A stretch of 64,000 bases of DNA, taken from contig NZ_CP010849.1 in NCBI RefSeq assembly GCF_000931445.1, positions 6,386,001 through 6,450,000 on the forward strand. Reading direction: 5' to 3'. The notes under the pieces were generated by a model. It ran no database searches, had not been told where the DNA came from, and worked only from the letters and a program-made list of their open reading frames with translations. How positions within the stretch are numbered: the stretch's first letter is position 1; each line of letters opens with the position of its first letter. The translations under genes and the position numbers were made by a program. Positions 24,733 to 35,255 of this stretch are shown piece by piece. This DNA is from Streptomyces cyaneogriseus subsp. noncyanogenus. Lineage in GTDB: Bacteria; Actinomycetota; Actinomycetes; Streptomycetales; Streptomycetaceae.

Positions 24733-25737
24733 GTGGCACGGTTTCGGACCTGGGTAGGCATCGCGGTGGCAGGAGCGCTGTCGCTGTCGCTCGCCGGATG
24801 CAGCAGCACCGGCGGCAAGCGCGCCGAGGACGCCCGCAAGGCCGCGGCGGCCCAGGGCAAGGCGGCGGTGAACACGCCGCGCTGGACCTTCGCGATGATC
24901 ACCCACTCCGGTGATGGCGACACGTTCTGGGACATCGTCCAGAGCGGCGCCGAGCAGGCCGCCGTCAAGGACAACATCAACTTCCTCTACTCGCACGACG
25001 ACGAGGCGCAGCAGCAGGCGCAGCTCGTGGACGCGGCCGTCGACAAGAAGGTCGACGGGATCATCGTCACGCTCGCCAAGCCCGACGCGATGAAGGCGGC
25101 CGTCGCCCGCGCCCGCAAGGCGGGCATCCCGGTGATCACCGTGAACTCCGGCTCGGCCGAGTCCAAGGAGTTCGGCGCGCTCACCCACATCGGCCAGGAC
25201 GAGACGATCGCCGGCGAGGCGGTCGGCGAGCAGTTGAACGAGCGGAAGCGGAAGAAGGCCGTCTGCGTTCTGCACGAACAGGGCAACGTCGGCCACGAGC
25301 AGCGCTGCGACGGCGTGGAGAAGACCTTCGACGGCACCGTCCAGCGGCTGTACGTCAACGGCACCAGCATGCCGGACGTCCAGTCCGCCATCGAGGCCAA
25401 GCTCCAGACGGACAAGTCCATCGACGCCGTCGTCACGCTCGGCGCCCCGTACGCCGACACCGCGGTGAAGGCCAGGCAGGGCGCGAACAGCGACGCCGAG
25501 ATCGACACCTTCGACCTGAACGCCAAGGTGGCCGCCGGACTGAAGGACGGCACCCTCGGCTTCGCCGTCGACCAGCAGCCCTACCTCCAGGGCTACCAGG
25601 CGGTCGACCTGCTGTGGCTGTACAAGTACAACGCCGACGTCCTCGGCGGCGGCCGGCCGGTACTCACCGGCCCGCAGATCATCACCAAGGACCAGGCCGA
25701 CGCGCTGGCGGACTTCACCAAGCGGGGGACGCGATGA
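24733..25737 (+). CDS. CUT2 sugar ABC transporter, substrate-binding lipoprotein
   Basis: 334 residues from GTG 24733. A lipoprotein signal with lipobox SLAGC is followed by a type I periplasmic-binding fold: MITHSGDGDTFWDIVQSGAEQAA, KVDGIIVTLAKPDA and a C-terminal GFAVDQQPYLQGYQAVDLLWLYK. This matches the RbsB/FrcB group, which bind monosaccharides. Its stop overlaps the permease ATG. The sugar is unknown; the inositol-dehydrogenase-like neighbour hints at a cyclitol or related compound. Confidence 0.92.
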   Translation: MARFRTWVGIAVAGALSLSLAGCSSTGGKRAEDARKAAAAQGKAAVNTPRWTFAMITHSGDGDTFWDIVQSGAEQAAVKDNINFLYSHDDEAQQQAQLVDAAVDKKVDGIIVTLAKPDAMKAAVARARKAGIPVITVNSGSAESKEFGALTHIGQDETIAGEAVGEQLNERKRKKAVCVLHEQGNVGHEQRCDGVEKTFDGTVQRLYVNGTSMPDVQSAIEAKLQTDKSIDAVVTLGAPYADTAVKARQGANSDAEIDTFDLNAKVAAGLKDGTLGFAVDQQPYLQGYQAVDLLWLYKYNADVLGGGRPVLTGPQIITKDQADALADFTKRGTR

Positions 25738-26782
25738 GCGCCACCACCGACGCGAAGCCCTCCGCCGAGAGGGACGAAAGGATTCTTCGGACCTCGCCGC
25801 TGCGCAAGCTGCTGGGCCGGCCCGAGCTCGGCTCGGTCGTCGGCGCCCTCGCGGTCTTCGTGTTCTTCGCCCTGGCCGCCGACAGCTTCCTGCGCGCCTC
25901 CAGCCTCAGCACGGTGCTGTACGCCGCCTCCACCATCGGCATCATGGCGGTGCCCGTCGCGCTGCTGATGATCGGCGGGGAGTTCGACCTGTCCGCCGGA
26001 GTCATGGTCACCACGTCGGCGCTGGTGTCGTCGATGTTCAGCTACCAGATGACCGCCAACGTCTGGGTCGGCGTCGGGGTGTCCCTGCTGGTCACCCTGG
26101 CGATCGGCGCCTTCAACGGCTTCATGCTGACCCGGACGAGGCTGCCGAGCTTCATCATCACGCTCGGCACCTTCCTGATGCTGACCGGCATGAACCTTGG
26201 CTTCACCAAGCTGATCGACGGGACCGTCTCCACCAAGACCATCGCCGACATGGAGGGCTTCCCCTCCGCCCGCGAGGTCTTCGCCTCGACGTTCACCGTC
26301 GGCGGTGTCGCCATCAAGATCACCATCGTGTGGTGGCTCGCCCTGGTCGCCGTCGCGAGCTGGATCCTGCTGCGCACCCGCGCGGGCAACTGGATCTTCG
26401 CGGTCGGCGGCAACAAGGACGCGGCCCGCGCCGTCGGCGTCCCGGTGAACAAGACCAAGATCGGTCTCTACATGGGCGTGGCCTTCGGCGCCTGGGTCGC
26501 CGGCCAGCACCTGCTCTTCTCGTACGACGTCGTGCAGTCCGGCGAGGGTGTCGGGAACGAGCTGACCTACATCATCGCCGCCGTCATCGGCGGCTGCCTG
26601 ATCACCGGCGGCTACGGCAGCGCCATCGGATCGGCGGTCGGCGCGCTGCTGTTCGGCATGACCAGCAAGGGCATCGTCTTCGCCGAGTGGAACCCGGACT
26701 GGTTCAAGTTCTTCCTCGGAGCCATGCTGCTCCTCGCGACCCTGCTCAACGCCTGGGTCCGCAAGCGCGCGGAGGCCACCAA

Positions 26783-26786
<4 letters not shown>
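25734..26786 (+). CDS. CUT2 sugar ABC transporter permease
   Basis: 350 residues; ATG 25734 overlaps the binding-protein stop and the 3' end overlaps the ATPase start. About nine to ten hydrophobic helices are visible, with the family segments LLMIGGEFDLSAGVMVTTSA and FAVGGNKDAARAVGVPVNKTK, as in RbsC/FrcC permeases. It acts in the cytoplasmic membrane as a homodimer with the adjacent lipoprotein and ATPase. Confidence 0.93.
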
Positions 26787-27574
<788 letters not shown>

Positions 27575-27625
27575 CCCTGGGGCCTGTCTGACAATTCCCG
27601 CCGTCCGCCCGGGACTCGGGGACCC

Positions 27626-27643
27626 CCGGCGGACACCCGCCGG
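27626..27643 (+). terminator. short stem-loop after the transport operon
   Basis: CCGGCGG (27626-27632) pairs with CCGCCGG (27637-27643) over ACAC, 52 bp past the ATPase stop. Two copies of GGACACCCGCCGG (27631 and 27651) overlap it. Confidence 0.4.
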
Positions 27644-27778
27644 AGACGAGGGACACCCGCCGGGGGCGAAGGGGAACCGCGCGTTCCGGCACCCCGCGCC
27701 GCGCGGACGCCGCCGCGCGCACCGCCCCGCCGCTCCCCGTACGACACGCAGCGTGAGCGTACGGCAGAATCGGGGCCG

Positions 27779-28927
27779 ATGAGCACCTACCGCGACCTCA
27801 CCGCCCCCATCGGCTCCCGCCGGGCCACCGTGCTGCGCACGGTGGGCACCCGGGAGCGCCGCTCGCATCTGACGGCGCCCCGCGTGCCCACCGTCGGTAT
27901 CGACATCGGCGGCACCAAGGTGATGGCGGGCGTCGTCGACGCCGACGGCAACATCCTGGAGAAACTGCGCACCGAGACCCCGGACAAGTCCAAGAGCCCC
28001 AAGGTCGTCGAGGACACCATCGTCGAGCTGGTCCTGGACCTGTCCGACCGGCACGACGTGCACGCGGTCGGCATCGGCGCGGCCGGCTGGGTCGACGCCG
28101 ACCGCAACCGCGTGCTGTTCGCCCCGCATCTGTCCTGGCGCAACGAGCCCCTCCGGGACCGCCTGTCCGGCCGGCTCTCCGTGCCGGTCCTGGTCGACAA
28201 CGACGCCAACACCGCCGCCTGGGCGGAGTGGCGCTTCGGTGCCGGCCGCGGCGAGGACCACCTCGTCATGATCACGCTCGGTACCGGAATCGGCGGCGCG
28301 ATCCTGGAGGACGGGCAGGTCAAGCGGGGCAAGTACGGCGTCGCCGGCGAGTTCGGCCATATGCAGGTCGTCCCCGGCGGCCACCGCTGCCCGTGCGGCA
28401 ACCGCGGCTGCTGGGAGCAGTACAGCTCCGGCAACGCCCTGGTCCGGGAGGCCCGCGAGCTGGCCGCCGCCGACTCGCCGGTGGCCTACGGGATCATCGA
28501 GCACGTCAAGGGCCAGATCTCCGACATCACCGGCCCGATGATCACCGAGCTGGCGCGCGAGGGCGACGCCATGTGCATCGAGCTGCTCCAGGACATCGGG
28601 CAGTGGCTCGGCGTCGGCATCGCCAACCTCGCCGCCGCCCTCGACCCGTCCTGCTTCGTGATCGGCGGCGGGGTCAGCGCGGCCGACGACCTGCTGATCG
28701 GCCCGGCGCGCGACGCCTTCAAGCGCCAGCTCACCGGCCGCGGCTACCGTCCCGAGGCCCGCATCGTCCGCGCCCAGCTCGGCCCCGAGGCCGGCATGGT
28801 CGGCGCCGCCGACCTGGCCCGTCTGGTCGCCCGCCGCTTCCGCCGGGCCAAGCGGCGCCGGGTGGAGCGGCACGAGCGCTACGAGAAGTACGTGGAGGCC
28901 CGCCGCTCGGCCCGGGAGGCGTCGTGA
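27779..28927 (+). CDS. ROK-family sugar kinase
   Basis: 382 residues. The phosphate-binding motif GIDIGGTKVMAGV is near residue 40, the catalytic Asp is in VDNDANTAAWAEWRFG, and the ROK zinc motif is GHRCPCGNRGCWEQYSSG. There is no N-terminal winged helix, so it is a kinase rather than a ROK repressor, close to glucokinases. The first 35 residues and a basic C-terminal tail RRAKRRRVERHERYEKY are extra compared with the usual 320 residues. It probably phosphorylates the sugar imported by the operon upstream. Confidence 0.88.
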   Translation: MSTYRDLTAPIGSRRATVLRTVGTRERRSHLTAPRVPTVGIDIGGTKVMAGVVDADGNILEKLRTETPDKSKSPKVVEDTIVELVLDLSDRHDVHAVGIGAAGWVDADRNRVLFAPHLSWRNEPLRDRLSGRLSVPVLVDNDANTAAWAEWRFGAGRGEDHLVMITLGTGIGGAILEDGQVKRGKYGVAGEFGHMQVVPGGHRCPCGNRGCWEQYSSGNALVREARELAAADSPVAYGIIEHVKGQISDITGPMITELAREGDAMCIELLQDIGQWLGVGIANLAAALDPSCFVIGGGVSAADDLLIGPARDAFKRQLTGRGYRPEARIVRAQLGPEAGMVGAADLARLVARRFRRAKRRRVERHERYEKYVEARRSAREAS

Positions 28928-29505
28928 CCGGTGACCTGCCGCACCAGTCCCGCTCGCCGGAGGACGCCGGAAGGCCCGCCGGGGAGCGGCGCCGGGTGAT
29001 CCGCCGCCGCGCCCTGACGCTGCTCACCATCGTGCTGCTCATCGGCATCCCGGCCGGATACCTGGTGATCTCCGCCAACCAGAGCCGCGACAGCGGCCGG
29101 GACAAGGAGGAGAAGTACTCGGCGACCGGCCTGACCACGGGCTGGCCCTCGAAGCTCCAGCGCCGCCTCTACCAGGTGCCGGTGCCGCACCCCGCCGCCA
29201 AGGTCGCGTACTACGAGACGAACAACTGGAAGACCAGCCGCCTGTACGTCCAGTTCGAGACCAACGGCGCCGGGCTGGACGCCTTCCTCGCGGGCGTGGG
29301 CGTCCACCGGGGCGACCTGGGGCGGGACGGCATCACCATCAGCGCCCGCGACCAGCGGATCACCGGCTGGGACTTCACCGGGCCCGGCCCCTGGCAGGGC
29401 CTCGTCCACGAGCAGGAGAACCCCGCCCCCACGCACGACATAGTCGTCAACACGGCCGACCCGGACCGCCCGATGGTGTACGTCGTCTCCCGCACCGTTC
29501 CGTGA
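28924..29505 (+). CDS. single-pass membrane protein of unknown function
   Basis: 193 residues; GTG 28924 overlaps the ROK kinase stop by four bases. A cytoplasmic N-terminus rich in Arg (GERRRVIRRR) is followed by one membrane helix LTLLTIVLLIGIPAGYLVI, and the rest lies outside. The outer domain is beta-rich, including KVAYYETNNWKTSRLYVQF and HDIVVNTADPDRPMVYVVS. I do not recognise the family. Translational coupling to a kinase suggests conserved co-expression. Confidence 0.75.
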   Translation: MTGDLPHQSRSPEDAGRPAGERRRVIRRRALTLLTIVLLIGIPAGYLVISANQSRDSGRDKEEKYSATGLTTGWPSKLQRRLYQVPVPHPAAKVAYYETNNWKTSRLYVQFETNGAGLDAFLAGVGVHRGDLGRDGITISARDQRITGWDFTGPGPWQGLVHEQENPAPTHDIVVNTADPDRPMVYVVSRTVP

Positions 29506-29618
29506 CCCCCGGGGTTCGGGTCCCCGACCCCGAGGGCCCGGGCCGTCCCCGGACCGGTGGCCCGCCGGCGCCCCGGCCGCGGGACGTCCGGCCGGCGCCG
29601 GCCGGCCTCCGGAGCCGA

Positions 29619-29641
29619 TTGTCAGACCCCGCCCGTACAGT
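29619..29641 (+). promoter_or_regulatory. PafBC/RecA-NDp-type DNA-damage promoter
   Basis: TTGTCAGAC (29619-29627), exactly eight bases, then TACAGT (29636-29641). This fits the mycobacterial LexA-independent DNA-damage promoter TTGTCRGTG-N8-TANNNT at nearly every defined position. It lies 48 bp before the SNF2 helicase start, an ideal spacing for its promoter. Confidence 0.65.
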
Positions 29642-29689
29642 CGAAGACATCCGATCGGGCACGCGCATGGGCGGGAGGTGACAGGACGT

Positions 29690-32548
29690 ATGAGCGACAG
29701 GGCCGCGCCGGCGGCGCCTGCGGAGGCGCCACGGGAGTCCGTCCCGGACGTCCCCCTCCGGCTCGCCGCCGTGTTCCTGCCCGCCGCTCTCCCGCGCGAG
29801 GGCCGGGTCGCCTTCTGGGACCCCGAGGGCGGCGAGCTGCCCGCCCACGACGCGGAGCTCACCGTCGTACGGCGGCACGGCACCGGTGTGCGGCGCAGGT
29901 CCACCCCCGCGCTGGCGCTCCCGCTCGCCGAGGCGCTTCCCCTGCTCGTCCGCGCCCGCCACACCCCCGCCGCCCACCCCGCCACCGCCTGCTGGGGCGC
30001 CGCCGCCCTGCACGCCCTGCGGCTCACCGCGCGCGGCCGGCTCCTGCCCGGCCTGACGGCCACGGGCCACGACGCCTGGCGCGCCGGACCGCTGGAGCCG
30101 GACGACCTCGCGCACCTGCGCGCGGTGGCCGCCGCCCTCCCCCCGGAGGGCCACGCGGTGCCGCTGGAGGGCCCGGGCCCGATCCGCCTGCCCGAGCCGG
30201 AAGCCCTGATGCGCTCCTTCCTGGACGCCGTCGCGGACACCCTGCCCCGCACCCCGGCCGCCCCCCACGTCGCGGGCAGGCCCTTCGCCGCGCAGGCGCC
30301 CCAGCACCTGCCCGGGGCCCACGACTGGGCCGCGGAGGTCGCCGCCGGCATGGACGCGGGGGTGCGGATCTCGCTCCGCCTGGACCTGTCGGCGTACGAC
30401 CTGTTCGACCGCGGCGACGACAGCGGCGGAGCGCGCGGCGCCGGTGCCGCCATCGTCCAGGTGCACAGCCTCGCCGACCCGACCCTGGTGGCCGACGCCG
30501 CCGACCTGTGGGCGGGGACGGCCGACGCGGCCTTCGGGCCGCGCGCACGCGTGGACGCCGCACTCGCGGTGCGCCGGGCGGCCCGGGTCTGGCCGCCGCT
30601 GGACCGGCTCGCCCAGCAGGACGTGCCCGATGTCCTCGCCCTGTCCGAGGAGGAGCTCGGCGACCTGCTGGGAGTGGCGGCCACCCGGCTCGCCGCGGCC
30701 GGTGTCGCCGTGCACTGGCCGCGCGACCTCGCCCAGGACCTGACCGCGACGGCGGTGGTCACCCCCGCCCCCGGCTCGGCGACCGACGGCACCGGCTTCT
30801 TCGAGAGCGGGGAGCTGCTGCGGTTCCGCTGGCAGCTCGCCCTCGGCGGCGACGCGCTGACCGAGGCCGAGATGGACACCCTCGCCGAGGCCCACCGCCC
30901 CGTCGTACGGCTGCGGGACCGCTGGGTCCTGGTCGACCCGGCTCTGGTCCGCCGGGCCCGCAAGCGGGAGCTGGGCCTGCTCGACCCCGTCGACGCGCTG
31001 TCCGTCGCGCTCACCGGCACCGCCGAGGCCGACGGCGAGACGGTCGAGGCGGTGCCCGTGGGCGCCCTGGCCGCGCTGCGCGACCGGATCACCGCGGGGG
31101 TGCGGCCGGCCGAGCCGCCGCCCGGCCTGCACGCCACCTTGCGCGACTACCAGCTACGGGGCCTGGCCTGGCTCGACCTCATGACCTCCCTGGGCCTCGG
31201 CGGCTGCCTCGCCGACGACATGGGCCTCGGCAAGACGGTCACCGTCATCGCCCTGCACCTGAAGCGGGCGCGCCGCGAGCCGACGCTCGTGGTCTGCCCG
31301 GCCTCGCTGCTCGGCAACTGGCAGCGGGAGATCCACCGGTTCGCCCCCGGCGTCCCCGTGCGCCGCTTCCACGGCCCCGACCGCACCCTGGACGGCCTGA
31401 CCGGCGGCTTCGTCCTCACCACCTACGGCACCATGCGGTCGGCGGCACCGGAACTGGCCGGGCAGCCCTGGGGCCTGGTCGTCGCCGACGAGGCACAGCA
31501 TGTGAAGAACCCCTACTCGGCCACGGCGAAGGCCCTGCGCACCATCCCGTCCCCGGCACGCGTGGCCCTGACCGGCACACCGGTGGAGAACAACCTCTCC
31601 GAGCTGTGGGCACTGCTCGACTGGACCACCCCCGGACTCCTCGGACCGCTCAAGTCCTTCCGCGCCCGCCACGCCCGCGCCGTGGAGAACGGCGAGCACG
31701 GGGAGAACCCCGAGGCGGTGCGGCGCCTGGCCCGCCTGGTCCGCCCCTTCCTGCTGCGCCGCCGCAAGTCCGACCCGGGCATCGTCCCCGAGTTGCCGCC
31801 GAAGACGGAGACCGACCACCCCGTCCCGCTGACCCGCGAGCAGGCCGCGCTGTACGAGGCGGTGGTGCGCGAGTCGATGCTGGCCATCGAGACCTCGCAG
31901 GGGATGGCCCGCCGGGGACTGGTGCTCAAGCTGCTCACCTCCCTGAAGCAGATCTGCGACCACCCGGCGCTCTTCCTGAAGGAGGAGCACCCGCCGGGTG
32001 CGGGCGACCGGCAGGCGGCCCGCTCCGGCAAACTCGCCCTCCTCGACGAACTGCTGGACACCCTGCTCGCGGAGGACGGCTCGGCGCTGGTCTTCACCCA
32101 GTACGTCGGCATGGCCCGTCTCATCACCTCCCATCTGGCCGGCCGCGCGGTCCCCGTGGAGCTGCTGCACGGCGGCACGCCCGTGCCCGAGCGGGAGCGC
32201 ATGGTGGACCGCTTCCAGGCCGGGGAGAACCCGGTGCTCGTGCTCTCCCTCAAGGCGGCCGGCACCGGCCTGAACCTCACCCGCGCGGGCCACGTCGTCC
32301 ACTTCGACCGCTGGTGGAACCCGGCGGTCGAGGAGCAGGCCACCGACCGCGCCTACCGCATCGGCCAGACCCAGCCCGTCCAGGTCCACCGGCTGATCAC
32401 CGAGGGCACGGTCGAGGACCGCATCGCCGAGATGCTGGAGTCCAAGCGGGCCCTGGCCGACGCGATCCTCGGCTCCGGCGAGTCCGCCCTCACCGAGCTG
32501 ACGGACCGTGAGCTGTCCGACCTGGTGTCCCTGCGGAGGCCCTCATGA
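29690..32548 (+). CDS. SNF2/RapA-family helicase-like ATPase
   Basis: 952 residues from ATG 29690; GTG 29678 is possible but has no spaced ribosome site. The N-terminal half (about 1-480) is the SNF2 helicase-associated region. The motor follows: Walker A DDMGLGKT at about 509-516, DEAQ at 600-603, LTGTPVENNLSELW, LLRRRKSDP, then the second RecA lobe with SLKAAGTGLNLT and DRAYRIGQTQ. It moves on duplex DNA, probably to displace proteins. It overlaps the SWIM gene and sits behind a DNA-damage-type promoter, suggesting a repair role. Confidence 0.93.
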   Translation: MSDRAAPAAPAEAPRESVPDVPLRLAAVFLPAALPREGRVAFWDPEGGELPAHDAELTVVRRHGTGVRRRSTPALALPLAEALPLLVRARHTPAAHPATACWGAAALHALRLTARGRLLPGLTATGHDAWRAGPLEPDDLAHLRAVAAALPPEGHAVPLEGPGPIRLPEPEALMRSFLDAVADTLPRTPAAPHVAGRPFAAQAPQHLPGAHDWAAEVAAGMDAGVRISLRLDLSAYDLFDRGDDSGGARGAGAAIVQVHSLADPTLVADAADLWAGTADAAFGPRARVDAALAVRRAARVWPPLDRLAQQDVPDVLALSEEELGDLLGVAATRLAAAGVAVHWPRDLAQDLTATAVVTPAPGSATDGTGFFESGELLRFRWQLALGGDALTEAEMDTLAEAHRPVVRLRDRWVLVDPALVRRARKRELGLLDPVDALSVALTGTAEADGETVEAVPVGALAALRDRITAGVRPAEPPPGLHATLRDYQLRGLAWLDLMTSLGLGGCLADDMGLGKTVTVIALHLKRARREPTLVVCPASLLGNWQREIHRFAPGVPVRRFHGPDRTLDGLTGGFVLTTYGTMRSAAPELAGQPWGLVVADEAQHVKNPYSATAKALRTIPSPARVALTGTPVENNLSELWALLDWTTPGLLGPLKSFRARHARAVENGEHGENPEAVRRLARLVRPFLLRRRKSDPGIVPELPPKTETDHPVPLTREQAALYEAVVRESMLAIETSQGMARRGLVLKLLTSLKQICDHPALFLKEEHPPGAGDRQAARSGKLALLDELLDTLLAEDGSALVFTQYVGMARLITSHLAGRAVPVELLHGGTPVPERERMVDRFQAGENPVLVLSLKAAGTGLNLTRAGHVVHFDRWWNPAVEEQATDRAYRIGQTQPVQVHRLITEGTVEDRIAEMLESKRALADAILGSGESALTELTDRELSDLVSLRRPS

Positions 32549-34791
32549 CGCCCGGACCCGCCGACGAGGCCCGCCGCGCCCTGCGGGCCGCCCGGGAGCG
32601 GCTGGAGACCACGCCGGGACGGCACCCGGCGGCCGGCGCCGAGTCCCCGCGGCCCCCCGCGGCGGAGCAGGCCCGGGCCGCCGCCGGTCCCGTGCACCCG
32701 GAGGACCCCTCGGACGTCGCCGACGTCGAGGCGGCCGAAGACACCAGGGCGGCCGAAGACGCCGGGGCGGCCGAAGATGCCGGGGCGGCCGAGGGTGCCG
32801 TCCCGCCCGCCGTCCCGGTGGCCGCCGCCGCCGAAGCACCGGAGCAGCCCGGCCCCCGCCCGGCCGACGCGGCCCGCGCGGCGCTGCGGCAGGCCGCCTC
32901 CCTGCGGTGCGCCGCCCCACGGGGCGCCGACGACTCAACGGCCGCGGAAGCGGGGGCCGTTGACGCGCCCCCGCCCGGCGCTCCCGCGCCCATCCGGGAG
33001 ATGGAGCCGGACGCCGTCCCGCCGCGGGACCCCCGCCCGTCCGGCGCCGTACCCCACCCCGCCCGGCCGGAGCGGCGTCCCCGGGGCGACCGTCCCGGCG
33101 CCCGCCCCGGGGACGCCGCGCGGGAAGCCCTGCGGGCGGCCCTCGACGCGCGGCAGGCACGCGCCGCCGACGCGGCCGAGGACACCGGGAGCGCCTCCCG
33201 CCCGCCGCGCGCCCGCGCCGCCACGCCCGGCGAGGCCGCCGTCCGGGCCCGCGCGGTACGGGAGTTGGTCGCCGGCGCGTTCCGGCTGCCGGCCGACAGC
33301 GACCCCACCGGGGAGACGCCCGCCCCCGCCGACCCCGAGCCCCACGGCCCCCGGGGGCTCCCCGAGTCGTCCCCGGCCTCCCGGGAGGGCGCGTCACGGC
33401 AGCCGGAGCCGTCCCCCCGTCCGCCCGCCGACATGCCCCCGGCGCCCCCTGCCACGCTCCACCACGCCGATCCGGACCCGGCGTCCCCGAACCCCGCGCC
33501 ACCCGCCGCTCCCCGGGCCCCCCGCTCCATGGCCGCCCCCGGGCGCGACGGCGAACACCGGCGCACCTTCCCGGCCTTCCCCGCCCGGACCACGCCCGAC
33601 GGGGCGTTCGCCGAGACATGGTGGGGCAACGCCTGGGTCACCGCGCTGGAGGAAGGGGCACTGGACCCCGCACGGCTCGCGCGGGGGCGCGGATACGCGG
33701 AGCGGGGACACGTCGACGCGATCACCGTGACCCCCGGGCTCGTCCTGGCGTACGTGCGGGGCAGCCGTCCACGCCCGTACCGGGTGCAGGTGCGGCTGCG
33801 CACCCTCGACGACGCCGCATGGGAGCGGTTCCTGGACACCGCCGCCGAACGGCCCGGCCACATCGCCGCCCTCCTCGACAAGGAACTGCCGCACTCCCTC
33901 GCGGACTGCGGCATCCCCCTCCTGCCGGGCCCCGGCGACCTCGCCCCGCAGTGCAGTTGCCCCGACTCCGGCCATCCCTGCAAACACGCCGCCGCCCTCT
34001 GCTACCAGACGGCACGCCTGCTGGACGCCGACCCCTTCGTGCTGCTCCTGCTGCGCGGGCGCGGCGAACGCGAGCTGATCGACGCCCTGTCCCGGCTGAG
34101 CGCCGCCCGCGCGGCCCGCGCCGCCCGGTCCGGACAGCCGGCGCCGCTGCCCGGCATACGCGCGAGCGAGGCGCTGGCACCACGCCGGCTTCCGCCGCTG
34201 CCGCCCCCGCCGCCCGCGCCCCCGCACCCCGAACAGCCGCCCGTCTACCCGGCGGCACCCGGTGGACCGGACCCCTTCGCGCTGGACCAGCTCGCGACCG
34301 ACGCCGCCGCCCGGGCGCACACGCTGCTCACCACGGGCCGCGACCCGGTCGGTGAGCTGACGCTGTGGCAGGACGCCGTCCGCCTCGCCGCCGCCCGTCC
34401 CGGCTCCGGTCTCACCGCCGCCACCCGCGCCCTGTACGCCTCCCTCGCCGCGGCCACCGGCCGCACCACGGCCGACCTGGCGCGCGCGGTGGCGGCCTGG
34501 CGACAGGGCGGCCTGGAGGGCCTCACCGTCCTCGAAGAGCCGTGGGACCCGCCGGCCGGCCGCTTCGACCGGGCCCGCCCCCTCCTCCTCGCCGCCGACC
34601 TCCCCGCCTTCAGGCCCTGGCGCAACCGCCTCACCCACCCTCAGGGCCACATACAGCTCCGCCTGGGCCGTGACGGGCTGTGGTACGCCTACGAGTCGGA
34701 ACCGGGCCGCGACGACTGGTGGCCCCGCGGCACCCCCGACCTCGACCCGGTCGGCGCGCTGACGGGCCTGGGCGTGCCGGGCGGCTCCTGA
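32545..34791 (+). CDS. SWIM zinc-finger protein
   Basis: 748 residues; ATG 32545 overlaps the helicase stop. The first 330 residues are low-complexity Ala/Glu/Pro-rich and contain an 18-bp tandem repeat. A conserved part starts at RTFPAFPARTTPDGAFAETW, followed by the SWIM finger CSCPDSGHPCKH (from residue 470) and helical regions. SWIM proteins next to SNF2 enzymes are widespread in actinobacteria and probably form a functional pair on DNA. An Ala/Pro hinge (RLPPLPPPPPAPPHP) splits the C-terminal half. Confidence 0.88.
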   Translation: MTPGPADEARRALRAARERLETTPGRHPAAGAESPRPPAAEQARAAAGPVHPEDPSDVADVEAAEDTRAAEDAGAAEDAGAAEGAVPPAVPVAAAAEAPEQPGPRPADAARAALRQAASLRCAAPRGADDSTAAEAGAVDAPPPGAPAPIREMEPDAVPPRDPRPSGAVPHPARPERRPRGDRPGARPGDAAREALRAALDARQARAADAAEDTGSASRPPRARAATPGEAAVRARAVRELVAGAFRLPADSDPTGETPAPADPEPHGPRGLPESSPASREGASRQPEPSPRPPADMPPAPPATLHHADPDPASPNPAPPAAPRAPRSMAAPGRDGEHRRTFPAFPARTTPDGAFAETWWGNAWVTALEEGALDPARLARGRGYAERGHVDAITVTPGLVLAYVRGSRPRPYRVQVRLRTLDDAAWERFLDTAAERPGHIAALLDKELPHSLADCGIPLLPGPGDLAPQCSCPDSGHPCKHAAALCYQTARLLDADPFVLLLLRGRGERELIDALSRLSAARAARAARSGQPAPLPGIRASEALAPRRLPPLPPPPPAPPHPEQPPVYPAAPGGPDPFALDQLATDAAARAHTLLTTGRDPVGELTLWQDAVRLAAARPGSGLTAATRALYASLAAATGRTTADLARAVAAWRQGGLEGLTVLEEPWDPPAGRFDRARPLLLAADLPAFRPWRNRLTHPQGHIQLRLGRDGLWYAYESEPGRDDWWPRGTPDLDPVGALTGLGVPGGS
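32731..32799 (+). repeat. 18-bp in-frame tandem repeat in the SWIM gene
   Basis: Nearly four units of GCGGCCGAAGACGCCGGG-type sequence encode repeated A-A-E-D-A-G. Because the unit is a multiple of three, copy-number change would keep the frame and only lengthen the disordered N-terminus. Confidence 0.85.
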
Positions 34792-34943
34792 CCCCGCCGC
34801 CCGGCCGCCGGCCGGCACGGTGCGCTCGCGGCAGAGTTATGCCCGCGCCCCCTTTCCGAACCGGTTGGCCGGGCGTGAAGGGGCCGCATGGGTTGCGGAG
34901 CCGTGCCCGAAACCACGATGCCCCGGCGTCGCCCTCCCGACCT

Positions 34944-35178
34944 TTCGACTATTGGTTCGGTCAGGACCACACCGGCGCGGGCCACCGCGGCGTGTGCGGC
35001 GGTGATCGACCACGCCGTACGCGTCCTCGGCGCCACCGACATCTTCGCCGGGGTCACCCACGGCAACGACAAGAGCGCGGCCCTGCTCCGGCGTCTGGGC
35101 TTCGAGCCCGTAGCCGACTTCGCGCGCTGCACCCGCTTCCGGCTCAGGCCCCCGGAGCGCGGCGTCGAAACCGTGTGA
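34944..35178 (+). pseudogene. GNAT acetyltransferase fragment with frameshift
   Basis: Frame 1 gives FDYWFGQDHTGAGH, the acetyl-CoA-binding loop region of RimJ-type GNAT enzymes. About 15 codons on, the match moves to another frame with TAACAAVIDHAVRVLGATDI and then GVTHGNDKSAALLRRLGFEP, the canonical C-terminus. The N-terminal half of a normal roughly 170-residue enzyme is missing. So there is both a 5' truncation and a frameshift near 34980. Confidence 0.7.
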
Positions 35179-35255
35179 AGACGGCCGGAACGCCCTCGTG
35201 CCGGGTCGGCGCCCGCCCGTCCGTTCGACGGAGGGCGGGCGCCGACCGGGGCGGT

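Noticed and set aside
27586..27595. GTCTGACAAT, inverse of the 10-mer at 29618, as a second damage promoter
   Set aside because: On the relevant strand it lacks a TANNNT box at the right distance and no gene follows in that direction.
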